Below, piece after piece: positions 11,376 to 24,392 of a stretch of DNA of 64,000 nt. Numbering within the stretch: the first letter of the stretch is position 1; each line of letters opens with the position of its first letter. Source of the stretch: Gymnothorax reevesii (Eukaryota; Chordata; Actinopteri; Anguilliformes; Muraenidae); assembly GCA_029721435.1 (NCBI GenBank), contig CM056587.1, positions 12,235,167-12,299,166 of the forward strand, in the 5' to 3' direction. The position numbers and the translations under genes are program-made. Under the pieces are notes generated by a model. The model saw only the letters and a list, made by a program, of their open reading frames with translations. It had not been told where the DNA came from and made no database searches.

Positions 11376-14300
11376 TCTGCGTGAGAAATCAGTTTTATTT
11401 AAATAGCTTAATTTAGTAAGATTACTTGCCTGTATTCTGGTCTATTGCGCCACAAAGCTGCCAGGGATGCAGAAACAATTGAGCGTGGCAACGCCCTGGA
11501 TGGGATGAAGGAGGGAGCAGAGAAACCAGACTCAAGAGGAGAATGCATGTGTACGTGCACATGTGAGCGTGTGTGTCTGCAAGCAAGCATCTGTGTGTGC
11601 ATGTCAATGTACCTGTGTGTATGTGCCAGTCCTTGTGTTTGAATTTTTGTGTATTTGTGTGCCATTATGCATGTGAATATCTGCGTGTGTGTGTGTGCGT
11701 GCACGAGTCTGTTGAGGTGCAACTGATACACTGTTTAAGAATGAATTTTCCGCCGTTATAAGTGGAAACAGAATCATATCTGATTAGTCCAGCTGTAAAG
11801 TGAGGCGTTGTTGGACTAAACACTGCTGCATCTGAATCCCTTGACAAAGGGGCCGCCACCTAGTGCATCAACTTGCAAACCTTCAAATCAGACCCAGCTG
11901 TATAAACCTGTTTCAACCATATACCATGGCATTCAAATGTTCTGCACACCTGCAATTTAGTAAGTTCAAAAGTCAGTACAGATGTACAAACGGAATTTAA
12001 ACTATTTTATTGAAATGATCTAAATCTTATAAAGAGTACAATGTCGCTGTTGTACGTAACATCCCCTTGGAAATTTATGACGGGGTTTGGACACTTTCTG
12101 GCATTTCTCGAATTAGGATTAATATTATTAATCATCAGGCTTTGAAATTAACCTATGGAGTATACTGATGCAGAGCACATCAAATTTGCAGTTTATTGTC
12201 AAAAATGTAATACTATCACACTTGAAATCTGTTGTCCATTTTTGCAAACTACATCTCCAATAAACAAATGCGCAAATAGCCCATGTTTCATTCCCAACCA
12301 ATTAGGTACCTCAGTTTGAGCCAACGTTTACAACCGTAACTTGATGGATGCTGATCAGAGACATAAATTAGTGAACACAAAGGCAATGTTTTGTTTGCAA
12401 GGCAATGAATATCTCTGGAAACCTGCAGAACCTGCAACCAAGTGAACTTATTCCGTAGCAGGCTACTACCACTGGCAGGCTAGAACCAGTCCTGCTGCTG
12501 CTGCTGACTCTGCCTGACTGAAATTGCTTCTTATTTATCAACTAGTAGAGGGGTGACAGTGTCATCCACTGATCTCTCATCAAACTTCAGTCTACTCACG
12601 ATTGGTTTACGTTCGCTAGATGCTATCACTGCAGTCAGTTTTAAACCACAATGTCAGCTAGCCAACTGGCTTGGTGAGCCAAATAAGTTGAAGTTAGTCA
12701 GATACAGTTTCTCAAACTTTTCGCCAAGCTTACCAGTTTAGCTAATGTAGCTAAGTTTGGCTAATGTAGTGAGCTAGCAAGCAAAACTCTCCAACAACCA
12801 AAGCCAACTTGGCTGGCTAGGTAGTTAATGTAGAGTGAACATTAGCTTGCTAGCTAGCAAGCACTACCAGCTAACTAACTGGTATTATTTAGCTAGCTAG
12901 CTACTGCTCGCAATTAGAGTACGACAAAGTTGGTTTCCATCCCATGCTGCACACCATGTTTTCCCCAAACCTTTTGTCTTTGCGGAGATGAAGGGAATCT
13001 GTACATCTTGTGCCTTTTCTCTGAACTGTCGCTGTATCCAAAGGCATAACAATCCGTCATTTCGATAGATTACTTAGATTCACAACACCATGCCAGGATC
13101 AAAATGGCTCCACCACCAACATTTTTCAGGACCTCCAATGACACTACTCTGTTTATGTAGGTACTCTACTATTAGCTAGCAAACATTTGGTGCATACACA
13201 TCAAGGGAAATGTGGATGGCGTTTGTTTTGCAACCCAGCGAATGTTAGGTCAGTGAATTGTGATTATTTTGCCAGGCATCTTGTTACATCAGAGATGCAT
13301 TGACAGGATTGAATATGCCAGCTAGCTGGTTGGCTCTCTGGCTACCTGGTTTTTATGATTACCGTTGATTAAATTGGCACTAGCTAGCATCATAACTTGA
13401 TAACTAGTGAGGTTAGATTAACGAAGAAAGGCATGCAGTAACTAATAATTAGCTGACTACCTCACCAGGCTGGCTTGCTTTTTAAGTCTTGATTGATAAA
13501 TAGGCAATCAAAGATAACAAGGTGATAGCATTTTTCAAATGCAATTCTGATTCCTCTTTTGTTTTGAGAACCAAGTCAATGATGAGGTGTGTAGTTTTTA
13601 GACTAATAAGGGCATAAAGTCTCAAAGCTGCACAATGTAATTGACTATGATCTGGAGAAAACAATTTGTAGTTTCTTGGAAATATGGTGCTAAATATCAA
13701 AATTAATGATGGCTTAAAAATAACAGGAAGCACTTCAAAAGTGAATTTAAAAAAGTATGGTTATAAAGAATAGGAACATTTACATCTGATTCCAGCAAGA
13801 CGTGGTCACTTAAATATTCAGTGAATGAAAATAGCTTTCTTGTAAGATAATTACAGCTTAACATGTCACAGGAATTTGTTCTGCATCGACAGTCAAATGA
13901 TTCAGAGAGTACTCATCAAATACTGCTGATAAAGGTGGCATGGATGTTCTGCACTTGTAGGATGCTTCTTCATCATCGTTCTGCACAATTTTCAGAAAAT
14001 TCATTTTAATTCATTTTCAAATGTGCTTTTCTAATAAACACAAAATTTTGGAAACTATCCTGAGAAATAAAAAAAATCTGTTTTAACTTATACTTATTCA
14101 TATTTTACATTGAGCCAATTGAAGTTATTTATGTAAGATGAAGCTGCTTACATTTCTCTCAAAACATGACTGAAGTGCACACTTTTAACTGGTAGTGCAA
14201 ATCACCATGAATTTGGTTTGGACATAATTAGTTCAATCATGTTTCCCACACTTATAGCAGGTTATATGAATATCGTATTTTCTTATGAGGTCTCACTCTG

Positions 14301-15803
14301 GTAAATGCAAGCCTGTAATATGAGACATTGTTGACTTAGAGTCACAAATATGGGGCCCACCAATCCTAGTCCCCTGGGTGTTAGTGGTTGCAAATAAATG
14401 CTTCTCAGCCTGGGAATGTGTAGAAGGACTTACACTCTATGGGAAAGGAAACAGATGCCCACAGGGACAGTTGTGTTCCACAGCATGACTGAGCACTTTG
14501 CCATGATAAGACTCAGGCTCACTGGGACTAGAGTGGCTTCCTCCAACGGTACATTACGGTAATCACTCCTTTTCCTTAAATTTTCTGCAAAGATGAACAT
14601 TTCTGCTATTTGCCATATAAAAGGGTTTTACTATGTGCTTACTGGAAGACTCTTTAGACAGATGTATGTGAATAGATGCTGGCTGCTTTCCATAAAAAGA
14701 AAGCAGAAAATGGAGTTTTAATGGATCCATTCAGATGGGATTATGCAATCTCGCCAATATTGTCCTGTAAGTGTTCCTTATTATCGGGAAATGCAGCTTT
14801 TTGAGACGCAGTCTTTCTAAAATGGCAGTAGTTCTGGTTCACTTGTTTTCTGGGATTTTTATTTTGGCTGTCATTCAGTAATGCAATATTTTTTATTTTT
14901 TTTAAAAAAGGTTTGATATTCAAGAGTATGGAAAGATATGACTGTGATGCACTGCAGCTGAGTGCTATTTCAGTGAACTTATTGTGAACACGCCTTATGA
15001 GAGCTGTATTTTATTGGAATAACAACATAGTTATGCAAAACAAATAGTCTCCTTGACAGTGTATATTATGTTGAGAATGTTTACCTCGCATTGAGCTTTT
15101 TCAAAGCCGTGACCAATTTAAAGAGCGACTCCCAAGAGCTCCTAATCCCTTATTTGTAAACAAACAAGAAAAGCCTCTAAATTGCAGACTACACTTGCAG
15201 CTACTCTGAAAACAGCTATAGTCATTTCCTGATGTGTTGCTTATGTAAGTTCGACATACATAAATGTGCACTGCGTACTCCAGCACATGCATGGTGACAC
15301 TGTGTCCACTGCAGTGCACTAATAAATCAACCTCTCTCTTATTATACTCTCATGATAAGATTCATGATAGATGGTATATGCAGTATTTCATTGCTTTGAA
15401 AAATGTAATCTGAGTGTAATTGAGAAATGCATGTTTCATGAGTTATTGTTCGATAAATATTGGAAAAACTAAAGGAAACTCAGAGAGTGCATATCTCCGC
15501 CAGCAGGTTTTGATCCATTAGCTCTTATAATCAGCTGCAGAATCTGGATCTGTATCCGGATTGGTCTGGAAAGTTAATCACATCTTCCAATTCATACAGT
15601 CCAGCTTCCCAAAAGATTTTGTGGTAATCTGTTGAATAGTATTCGAGTAATTCAGCTGACAAACACACACACTTGCTCACGCAAGTGATCGCCATACCTC
15701 CTGGCCGAGGTAATAATCTGCTAAATTCTTGGCTACACGATGCAAACAAAATTTTCTGATTTTTGTCAACCAGGTTGTCTGATAACTTACTGAACAACAC
15801 ACT
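11376..15803. other. Intergenic DNA, no supported gene
   Basis: No gene is supported. 11,540-11,712 is a degenerate GT-rich stretch. 12,740-13,470 is rich in overlapping GCTAGCTAG motifs, likely an old palindromic-element relic. 15,490-15,720 resembles the ends of the dispersed repeat at 2,431-2,775 (ATCTCCGCCA near the left, GGCCGAGGTAAT near the right). The remaining open frames are short and lack motifs. Confidence 0.35.
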
Positions 15804-16084
15804 GGCTCTCATTTATCAAGCGTGCGTACACAAAAAAATGGGTGTACGCCAAATCTCCCGCAAGGATCGGCATTTATCAATCTGAACGTGAGCGAACGGT
15901 CAGCAAAAATCTCACGCTTGGTCTGACCAGGTGTACGCAGATTTGAAACTAGCGAACAACATGCAGGAACGAGTGCAGCTGTCAAAATGAGTAATAAACC
16001 ATATGCAGCAATGTGGATGTCATGCTGTTGTTGCGCTTATAAGTAAAATGAATAAATAGGCTGAATAGATAAATGGGCTAAATT

Positions 16085-16140
16085 AATAAATGAATGAATG
16101 AATGAATAAATAATGAATGAATGAATGAATGAATGAATAA
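16085..16140. repeat. (AATG)n microsatellite
   Basis: A run of ATGA/AATG tetranucleotides with two short interruptions, inside the inverted-repeat element. Confidence 0.9.
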
Positions 16141-16460
16141 AACATCTGTGTTGAGAAATTAATTAAACTTATATTTTGAGACAACCTGCCTGTCAGGCCA
16201 GACGGCTGACAATTATAATCAATTTGATAAAGCGCAATGCGCAGCTTGGCAGATATGCAGTGTGGTGTCTGATGCTCATCCTGTCAGATATATTTCTTGG
16301 CCACACTTAAAAGTTGATGACCATTCCAGGGCCGCTTGAAGAAAGTATCGTTTAAAATTAATTTGACAAAAAAAAAAAAATTGACAGTTGCTACGGGTAC
16401 GGCAGTTTTCCAATGTATTTCAATGTAGAGAGGTACGGCAGTCCCCATTTCAAGCCCTGC

Positions 16461-16500
16461 CCTAACCTAACCCTAACCCTAACCCTAACCTTAACCCTGA
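16461..16500. repeat. Interstitial telomere-like repeat (CCCTAA)n
   Basis: Five to six CCCTAA hexamers, the first one shortened (CCTAACCTAACCC), lie inside the 15,804-17,043 element. It is the second short telomere-like tract in the window and has the same strand orientation as the one near 8.1 kb. Confidence 0.85.
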
Positions 16501-17043
16501 CCCATAACCATAATCCCGAATCCTTATCCTAATCCCTTCAAATTGACTGCCATACCAATAAAAACTGCTGTATATCTAGACACTGAGAAAAAATTTAGCG
16601 TTGGATACACTTAAAATAAGTGTTGGCAATGGAGAAATGTGCATCACTGGTGTTTACCGCAGCAGCAATAGTTTTCCTCACTGCAGCCTTCTGGGCTCCC
16701 TTTATGCCACTCTAAAGGCTTCCAAATAAAATTATTTTGTTTTTCTTCACCTCGGACGTTATAATTTATATTTCCTCCTCGGTGAAATTCTCTCTTCTTT
16801 GCCGTCTTTCGAGAGTCCATGTCGTAAAGTGGGCAGGACTATGCCTCCCAGAGCATGAATTTATAGGGGCATGTCATGTAAATTACGATGGTTTCAGCCA
16901 CCAGATTTATCAACGCCGCGCCAGTTCTACACTGATTTCAGCAACGTACACACTTTTAGTAAATCAGACGTGACCCCTGGCGATCGCTGATATTTACACT
17001 AGAATCTACACCAGATCCTACGCAAGTTTGATAAATGAGGGCC

Positions 17044-17394
17044 AATATCTTTTACATTTGAGGATTAAATCTCATGTATGAAGTATGTCACATTGAAAAT
17101 GAGCAATTTATTTCAAATGATCGCAATATAAATTATAATATATTTTCTTGATGCAAAACTCTTTGCAGTATTACATAATAGTTATTTAGTTGTACATTGC
17201 GACATAAGATTATCTTATTACAGAAATGTAGAAATGCATTTATTTCGTAAAAATTGAATAATGTGGCCAAAATATCTAAAGCCAACAAAAATACTGTGTA
17301 ATGCCTGGTGTCAAACATTATCATGGCCCAGCAAGTTTCTCGAAGTTGTAAGGTTCAAAGTTCTCTATTTCACCTAATTTTTGAACGCATTTCT
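17044..17394. other. AT-rich spacer before the 37-bp array
   Basis: An AT-rich stretch with no recognised feature. The 37-bp satellite starts abruptly at its right end. Confidence 0.4.
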
Positions 17395-20300
17395 AAATTT
17401 ATCTCCCTCTCCAGACTCAGTCATATCTCTCCCCTTCACCTCCCTCTTCAGACTCAGCCATGTCTCCCCCTTCACCTCCCTCTCCAGACTCAGCCATGTC
17501 TCTCCCTTTCACCTCCCTCTCCAGACTCAGTCATGTCTCTCCCCTTCACCTCCCTCTACAGACTCAGCCAAGTCTCTCCCCTTCGCCTCCCTCAACAGAC
17601 TCAGCCATGTCTCTCCCCTTCACCTCCCTCTACAGACTCAGCCATGTCTCTCCCCTTCGCCTCCCTCTACAGACTCAGCCATGTCTCTCCCCTTCGCCTC
17701 CCTCTACAGACTCAGCCAAATCTCTCCCCTTCACCTCCCTCTACAGACTCAGCCAAGTCTCTCCCCTTCACCTCCCTCAACAGACTCAGCCATGTCTCTC
17801 CCCTTCACCTCCCTCTATAGACTCAGCCCTGTCTCTCCCCTTCACCTCCCTCTACAGACTCAGCCAAGTCTCTCCCCTTCACCTTCCTCTACAGACTCAG
17901 CCATGTCTCTCCCCTTCACCTCCCTCTTCAAACTCAGCCAAGTCTCTCCCCTTCACCTCCCTCTACAGACCCAGCCAGGTCTCTCCCCTTCACCTCCCTA
18001 TACAGACTCAGCCATGTCTCTCCCTTTCACCTCCCTCTACAGACTCAGCCATGTCTCTCCCCTTCACCTCCCTCTTCAGACTCAGCCAAGTCTATCCCCC
18101 TCACCTCCCTCTACAGACTCAGTCATGTCTCTCCCCTTCACCTCCCTCTACAGACTCAGCCAAGTCTCTCCCCTTCACCTCCCTCTACAGACTCAGCCAT
18201 GTCTCTCCCCTTCACCTCCCTCTACAAACTCAGCCAAGTCTCTCCCCTTCACCTCCCTCAACAGACTCAGCCATGTCTCTCCCCTTCACCTCCCTCTATA
18301 GACTAAGCCCTGTCTCTCCCCTTCACCTCCCTCTACAGACTCAGCCAAGTCTCTCCCCTTCACCTTCCTCTACAGACTCAGCCATGTCTCTCCCCTTCAC
18401 CTCCCTCTTCAAACTCAGCCAAGTCTCTCCCCTTCACCTCCCTCTACAGACCCAGCCAGGCCTCTCCCCTTCACCTCCCTCAACAGACTCAGCCATGTCT
18501 CTCCCCTTCACCTCTATCTACAGACTCAGCCAAGTCTCTCCCCTTCACCTCCCTCAACAGACTCAGCCATGTCTCTCCCTTTCACCTCCCTCTACAGACT
18601 CAGCCATGTCTCTCCCCTTCACCTCCCTCTTCAGACTCAGCCAAGTCTCTCCCCCTCACCTCCCTCTACAGACTCAGTCATGTCTCTCCCCTTCACCTCC
18701 CTCTACAGACTCAGCCAAGTCTCTCCCCTTCACCTCCCTCTACAGACTCAGCCATGTCTCTCCACCTCACCTCCCTCTACAAACTCAGCCAAGTCTCTCC
18801 CCTTCACCTCCCTCAACCGACTCAGCCATGTCTCTCCCCTTCACCTCCCTCTATAGACTAAGCCCTGTCTCTCCCCTTCACCTCCCTCTACAGACTCAGC
18901 CAAGTCTCTCCCCTTCACCTTCCTCTACAGACTCAGCCATGTCTCTCCCCTTCACCTCCCTCTTCAAACTCAGCCAAGTCTCTCCCCTCCACCTACCTCT
19001 ACACACCCACCCAGGTCTCTCCCCTTCACCTCCCTCAACAGACTCAGCCATGTCTCTCCCCTTCACCTCCATCTACAGACTCAGCTATGTCTCTCCCCTT
19101 CACCTCCCTCAACAGACTCAGCCATGTCTCTCCCTTTCACCTCCCTCTACAGACTCAGCCATGTCTCTCCCCTTCACCTCCCTCTTCAGACTCAGCCAAG
19201 TCTCTCCCCCTCACCTCCCTCTACAGACTCAGCCATGTCTCTCCCCTTCACCTCCCTCAACAGACTCAGCCATGTCTCTCCCCTTCACCTCCCTCTACAG
19301 ACTCAGCCATGTCTCTCCCCTTCACCTCACTCTTCAGACTCAGCCAAGTCTCTCCCCTTCACCTCCATCTACAGACTCAGCCAAATCTCTCCCCTTCACC
19401 TCCCTCTACAGACTCAGCCATATCTCCCCCCCCCACCTCCCTCTACAGACTCAGCCATGTCTCTTCCCTTCACCTCCTTCTTCAGACTAAGCCATGTCTC
19501 TCCCCTTCACCTCCCTCTACAGATGCAGCCATGTCTCTCCCCTTCACCTCCCTTTTCAGACTCAGCCATGTGTCTCCCCTTCACCTCCCTCTTCAGACTC
19601 AGCCATGTGTCTCCCCTTCACCTCCCTCTTCAGACTCAGCCATGTCTCTCCCCTTCACCTCCCTTTTCAGACTCAGCCATGTCTCTCCCCTTCACCTCCC
19701 TCTCAAGACTTAGCCATGTCTCTCCCTTTCACCTCCCTCTACAAACTCAGCCATGTCTCTCCCCTTCACCTCCCTCTTCAGACTCAGCCAAGTCTCTCCC
19801 CTTCACCTCCCTCAACACTCAGCCATGTCTCTCCCTTTCACCTCCCTCTACAGACTCAGCCATGTCTCTCCCCTTCACCTCCCTCTACAGACTCAGCCAA
19901 GTCTCTCCCCTTCACCTCCCTCAACAGACTCAGCCATGTCTCTCCCCTTGACCTCCCTCTCCAGACTCAGCCATGTCTCTCCCCTTCACCTCCCTCTTCA
20001 GTCTCAGCCAAGTCTCTCCCCTTCACCTCCCTCTACAGACTCAGCCAAATCTCTCCCCTTCACCTCCCTCTACAGACTCAGCCAAATCTCTCCCCTTCAC
20101 CTCCCTCTACAGACTCAGCCATATCTCTCCCCTCCACCTCCCTCTACAGACTCAGCCATTTCTCTCCCCTTCACCTCCCTTTTCAGACTCAGCCATGTCT
20201 CTCCCCTTCACCTCCCTCTTCAGACCCAGCCATGTCTCTCCCCTTCACCTCCCTCTATAGACTCAGCCATGTCTCTCCCCTTCACCTCCCTCTACAGATG

Positions 20301-22945
20301 CAGCCATGTCTCTCCCCTTCACCCCCCTCTCCAGACGCAGCCCTGTCTCTCCCCTTCACCTGCCTCTCCAGACTCAGCCATGTCTCTCCCCTTCACCTCC
20401 CTCTATAGACTCAGCCATGTCTCTCCCTTTTACCTCCCTCTACAGACGCAGCCATGTCTCTCCCCTTCACCTCCCTCTATAGACTCAGTCATGTCTCTCC
20501 CCTTCACCTCCCTCTACAGACCCAGCCAGGTCTCTCCCCTTCACCTCCCTCAACAGACCCAGCCAGGTCTCTCCCCTTCACCTCCCTCAACAGACTCACC
20601 CATGTCTCTCCCCTTCACCTCCATCTACAGACTCAGCTAAGTCTCTCCCCTTCACCTCCCTCAACAGACTCAACCATGTCTCTCCCTTTCACCTCCCTCT
20701 CCAGACTCAGCCACGTCTCTCCCCTTCACCTCCCTCTTCAGACTCAGTCACGTCTCTCACCTTCACGTCCCTCTACAGACTCAGCCATGTCTCTCCCCTT
20801 CACCTCCCTCAACAGACTCAACCATGTCTCTCCCTTTCACCTCCCTCTCCAGACTCAGCCATGTCTCTCCCCTTCACCTCACTCTTCAGACTCAGTCAAG
20901 TCTCTCCCCTTCACCTCCATCTACAGACTCAGCCAAATCTCTCCCCTTCACCTCCCTCTACAGACTCAGCCATATCTCTCCCCTCCACCTCCCTCTACAG
21001 ACTCAGCCATGTCTCTTCCCTTCACCTCCTTCTTCAGACTAAGCCATGTCTCTCCCCTTCACCTCCCTCTACAGACTCAGCCATGTCTCTCCCCTTCACC
21101 TCCCTTTTCATACTCAGCCATGTCTCTCCCTTTCACCTCCCTCTTCAGACTCAGCCATGTCTCTCCCCGTCACCTCCCTCTTCAGACTCAGCCATGTCTC
21201 TCCCCTTCACCTCCCTTTTCAGACTCAGCCATGTCTCTCCCCTTCACCTGCCTCTCCAGACTCAGCCATGTCTCTCCCTCTCACCTCCCTCTACAGACTC
21301 AGCCATGTCTCTCCCCTTCACCTCCCTCTTCAGACTCAGCCAAGTCTCTCCCCTTCACCTCCCTCAACACTCAGCCATGTCTCTCCCCTTCCCCTCCCTC
21401 TACAGACTCAGCCATGTCTCTCCCCTTCCCCTCCCTCTACAGACTCAGCCAAGTCTCTCCCCTTCACCTCCCTCAACAGACTCAGCCATGTCTCTCCCCT
21501 TCACCTCCCTGTACAGACTCAGCCAAGTCTCTCCCCTTCACCTCCCTCTTCAGACTCAGCCAAGTCTCTCCCCTTCACCTCCCTCTACAGACTCAGCCAA
21601 ATCTCTCCCCTTCACCTCCCTCTACAGACTCAGCCATATCTCTCCCCTCCACCTCCCTCTACAGACTCAGCCATGTCTCTCCCCTTCACCTCCCTCTACA
21701 GACGCAGCCATGTCTCTCCCCCTCACCTCCCTTTTCACACTCAGCCATGTCTCTCCCCTTCACCTCCCTCTACAGACGCAGCCATGTCTCTCCCCTTCAC
21801 CTCCCTCTATAGACTCAGCCATGTCTCTCCCCTTTACCTCCCTCTTCAGACGCAGCCATGTCTCTCCCCTTCACCTCCCTCTACACACACACCCCTGTCT
21901 CTCCCCTTCACCCCGCTCTTCAGACTCAGCCAAGTCTCTCCCCTTCACCTCCCTATCCAGACTCAGCCATGTCTCTGCCCTTCATCTCCCTATACAGACT
22001 CAGCCATGTCTCTCCCTTTTACCTCCCTCTCCACACGCAGCCATGTCTCTCCCCTTCACCTCCCTCTATAGACTCAGCCATGTCTCTCCCCTTCACCTCC
22101 CTCTTCAGACTCAGCCATGTCTCTCCCCTTCACCTCCCTCTTCAGACTCAGCCAAGTCTCTCCCCTTCACCTCCTTCTACAGACGCATCCATATCTCTCC
22201 CCTTCACCTCCCTCTTCAGACTCAGCCATGTCTCTCCCCTTCACCTCCCTCTACAGATGCAGCCATGTCTCTCCCCTTCACCTCCCTGTCCAGACACAGC
22301 CATGTCTCTCCCCTTCACCTCCCTGTCCAGACACAGCCATGTCTCTCCCCCTCCCCTCCCTCTATAGACTCAGCCATGTCTCTCCCTTTTACCTCCCTGT
22401 ACAGACGCAGCCATGTCTCTCCCCTTCACCTCCCTCTATAGACTCAGTCATGTCTCTCCCCTTCACCTCCCTCTTCAGACTCAGCCATGTCTCTCCCCTT
22501 CACCTCCCTCTACAGACGCAGCCATGTCTCTCCCCTTCACCTCCTTCTACAGACGCATCCATATCTCTCCCCTTCACCTCCCTCTTCAGACTCAGCCATG
22601 TCTCTCCCCTTCACCTCCCTCTACAGACGCAGCCATGTCTCTCCCCTTCACCTCCTTCTACAGACACAGCCATGTCTCTCCCCTTCACCTCCCTCTTCAG
22701 ACTCAGCCATGTCTCTCCCCTTCACCTCCCTCTCCAGACTCAGCCATGTCTCTCCCCTTCACCTCCCTCTATAGACTCAGCCATGTCTCTCCCTTTTACC
22801 TCCCTCTACAGACGCAGCCATGTCTCTCCCCTTCACCTCCCTGTCCAGACACAGCCATGTCTCTCCCCTTCACCTCCCTCACCATACTCAGCCATGTCTG
22901 CCCCCTTCACCTCCCTCTCCGAACTCAATCATGTCCCTCTCCTCG
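17395..22945 (+). repeat. 37-bp pyrimidine-rich minisatellite, about 150 units
   Basis: About 5.5 kb of head-to-tail 37-bp units. Each unit is TCTCTCCCCTTCACCTCCCT, then CTACAGACTCAGCCATG. Variable positions are the triplet before CAG (CTA, CTT, CTC, CAA) and the last bases (CCATG, CCAAG, CCAAA, CCATA, CCCTG). Because 37 leaves remainder 1 on division by 3, three units read through all three frames as a 37-residue period, so all forward frames stay open wherever TATAG-type variants are absent. Frames of up to 676 codons arise this way. The peptide is low-complexity Ser/Pro/Leu with no signal peptide or domain, so no protein gene is called. Longer periods are visible: marked CTATAGACT.AGCCCTG units recur 481 bp (13 units) and then 555 bp (15 units) apart. 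Confidence 0.95.
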
Positions 22946-24390
22946 TCACATTCCTCTTTTGGCTGACTTCAACCATTCTCATCATATCTGAACCTTAGTT
23001 TTAGCATACAGGAAGCCATGTAGCCCCTATGTGCCTGCAATTTCACATTTCCTGTCTATTCTGCCACCCAGTGGTAGAATGAACATCCTGCTACAGCCAG
23101 GAATCCAGATGTCATGAACATCTCTCACCGGTTTCCCACCAAAAACATTTACTGTTGTTGAACTGGGTCCTTTCAAAATCCTGTACACCTTAGTTTGCTT
23201 GATTGAACTGGCCTATGTTTCCACTGCGTTTGAGCAGAAACAATATGTCATGAAAGGAGGATGTTGTACCATGCAGCTCAGAGGGATGTAAACTGTGTGT
23301 ACGATGAAGGATTGCTTTGAGTAGCTCTGAGCATTTGCCTTCGTGAGTATCCTTCTTTTTCTTGTCAACTGATGTCATCACGGTTTCATATAAAAACCAA
23401 CTATCTTTTGGTTCCGAGGGGTTCCAAAGCTATGATTCTTGCTGTAAATGTTTGAACAGTTAAAAATCATACGTGCCTTCAGGAACTGAAATGTCACTGC
23501 CCGTTTAAAAGGTCTAACTGGAGACAGAACGCCTAACTTGTTCAGATTGCACCCTTGATCTTCATTTCTTCTGCTTTTGCACTCTGTTAAGTTTCTTCCC
23601 TTACATTACGTACTCCTGATTTCCTTTTCAATAATGCTGCAGTTATTGATATGCACAATTGGCTATGAATCTGGTGCTCTTTTTTGTTTTCACGAAAATC
23701 ATTTGTCAGGGGAAATTAGCCTTTGAACATTGACTTTTCTATTTGTATATATCTGTCCACTAAGTACGCAATGCAATGATTCCCCATGACCTCTTTGAAA
23801 AATGTTTTTCCCTATTTGCTGAATTTTTGGACTCTTAATTTTGATTACACTTTTTCCTCAGCTTCTTGTCGACTCGTTTCTTCCCATAGCTAGTCTTGGT
23901 TAAGTCTCGTTTCTGCGCTTGTCTGGTTTCGATTGATTGCTCGTTTCTTGTTTGTATTGCGTTGTTTGATTGCTGGTTGCTTGATTAGTACTTCGTTCTC
24001 CCTTATTCTCATTTTGTACCAATCTGTTTAGTTTCTCCTGTGTTTACCCCTTATCCCATCCAACTCCCTTTTTCCTTCCCCTTCCATTCCCTTAGCTCAG
24101 CCCCGTTTGTTACTGTCTTTGTGCGGACTGACTCTTTGGTTACTGAACTACTTTGCTTCTCCCCTGACTTCGATTCTGCCTATTCTGCATTACTTGGTTT
24201 GCCTGGCTATTGATCCATTTTTATTTTTTGACCATGAGCTTTGTCAACCCTAAAACACCCTGCCGATGCTGAACTGCACTTGGAGTCTAAGCCCGTTCCT
24301 TTCAAAAGATTCAAGGAATTTGGAGGAATTTCTGCGCCTAAAGGGCAAGGGTGCGAGTGAAAGCTGAAAATCCATGATTTCCAGTCATTC
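22946..24390. other. Intergenic DNA; pyrimidine-rich LTR-like stretch at its end
   Basis: No gene is seen. 23,860-24,220 is strongly T/C-rich with many TTGATTG and TTGCTCG motifs, similar in style to the LTR-like block at 42,886-43,975. No borders could be set. It may be a decayed LTR. Confidence 0.3.
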
Positions 24391-24392
24391 AA

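Larger units (their letters stand above)
15804..17043. mobile_element. 1.24-kb non-autonomous element with terminal inverted repeats
   Basis: The left end reads GGCTCTCATTTATCAAGCGT. The reverse complement of the right end reads GGCCCTCATTTATCAAACTT. They agree at 17 of 20 positions and both continue with GCGTA. No transposase is recognisable inside. The interior carries an (AATG)n stretch and a telomere-like stretch. I could not define a target-site duplication, so the superfamily is left open. Confidence 0.7.

Noticed and set aside
17395..22945. CRISPR-like regular array
   Set aside because: There are no unique spacers between repeats. The units are directly adjacent, and the genome is eukaryotic.
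17308..22998. Series of long + strand open frames (up to 676 codons) with MSLPFTSLYRLSH-type repeats
   Set aside because: They are the 37-bp satellite read in three frames. Every frame gives the same 37-residue period, there is no domain or signal peptide, and the borders coincide with the array.
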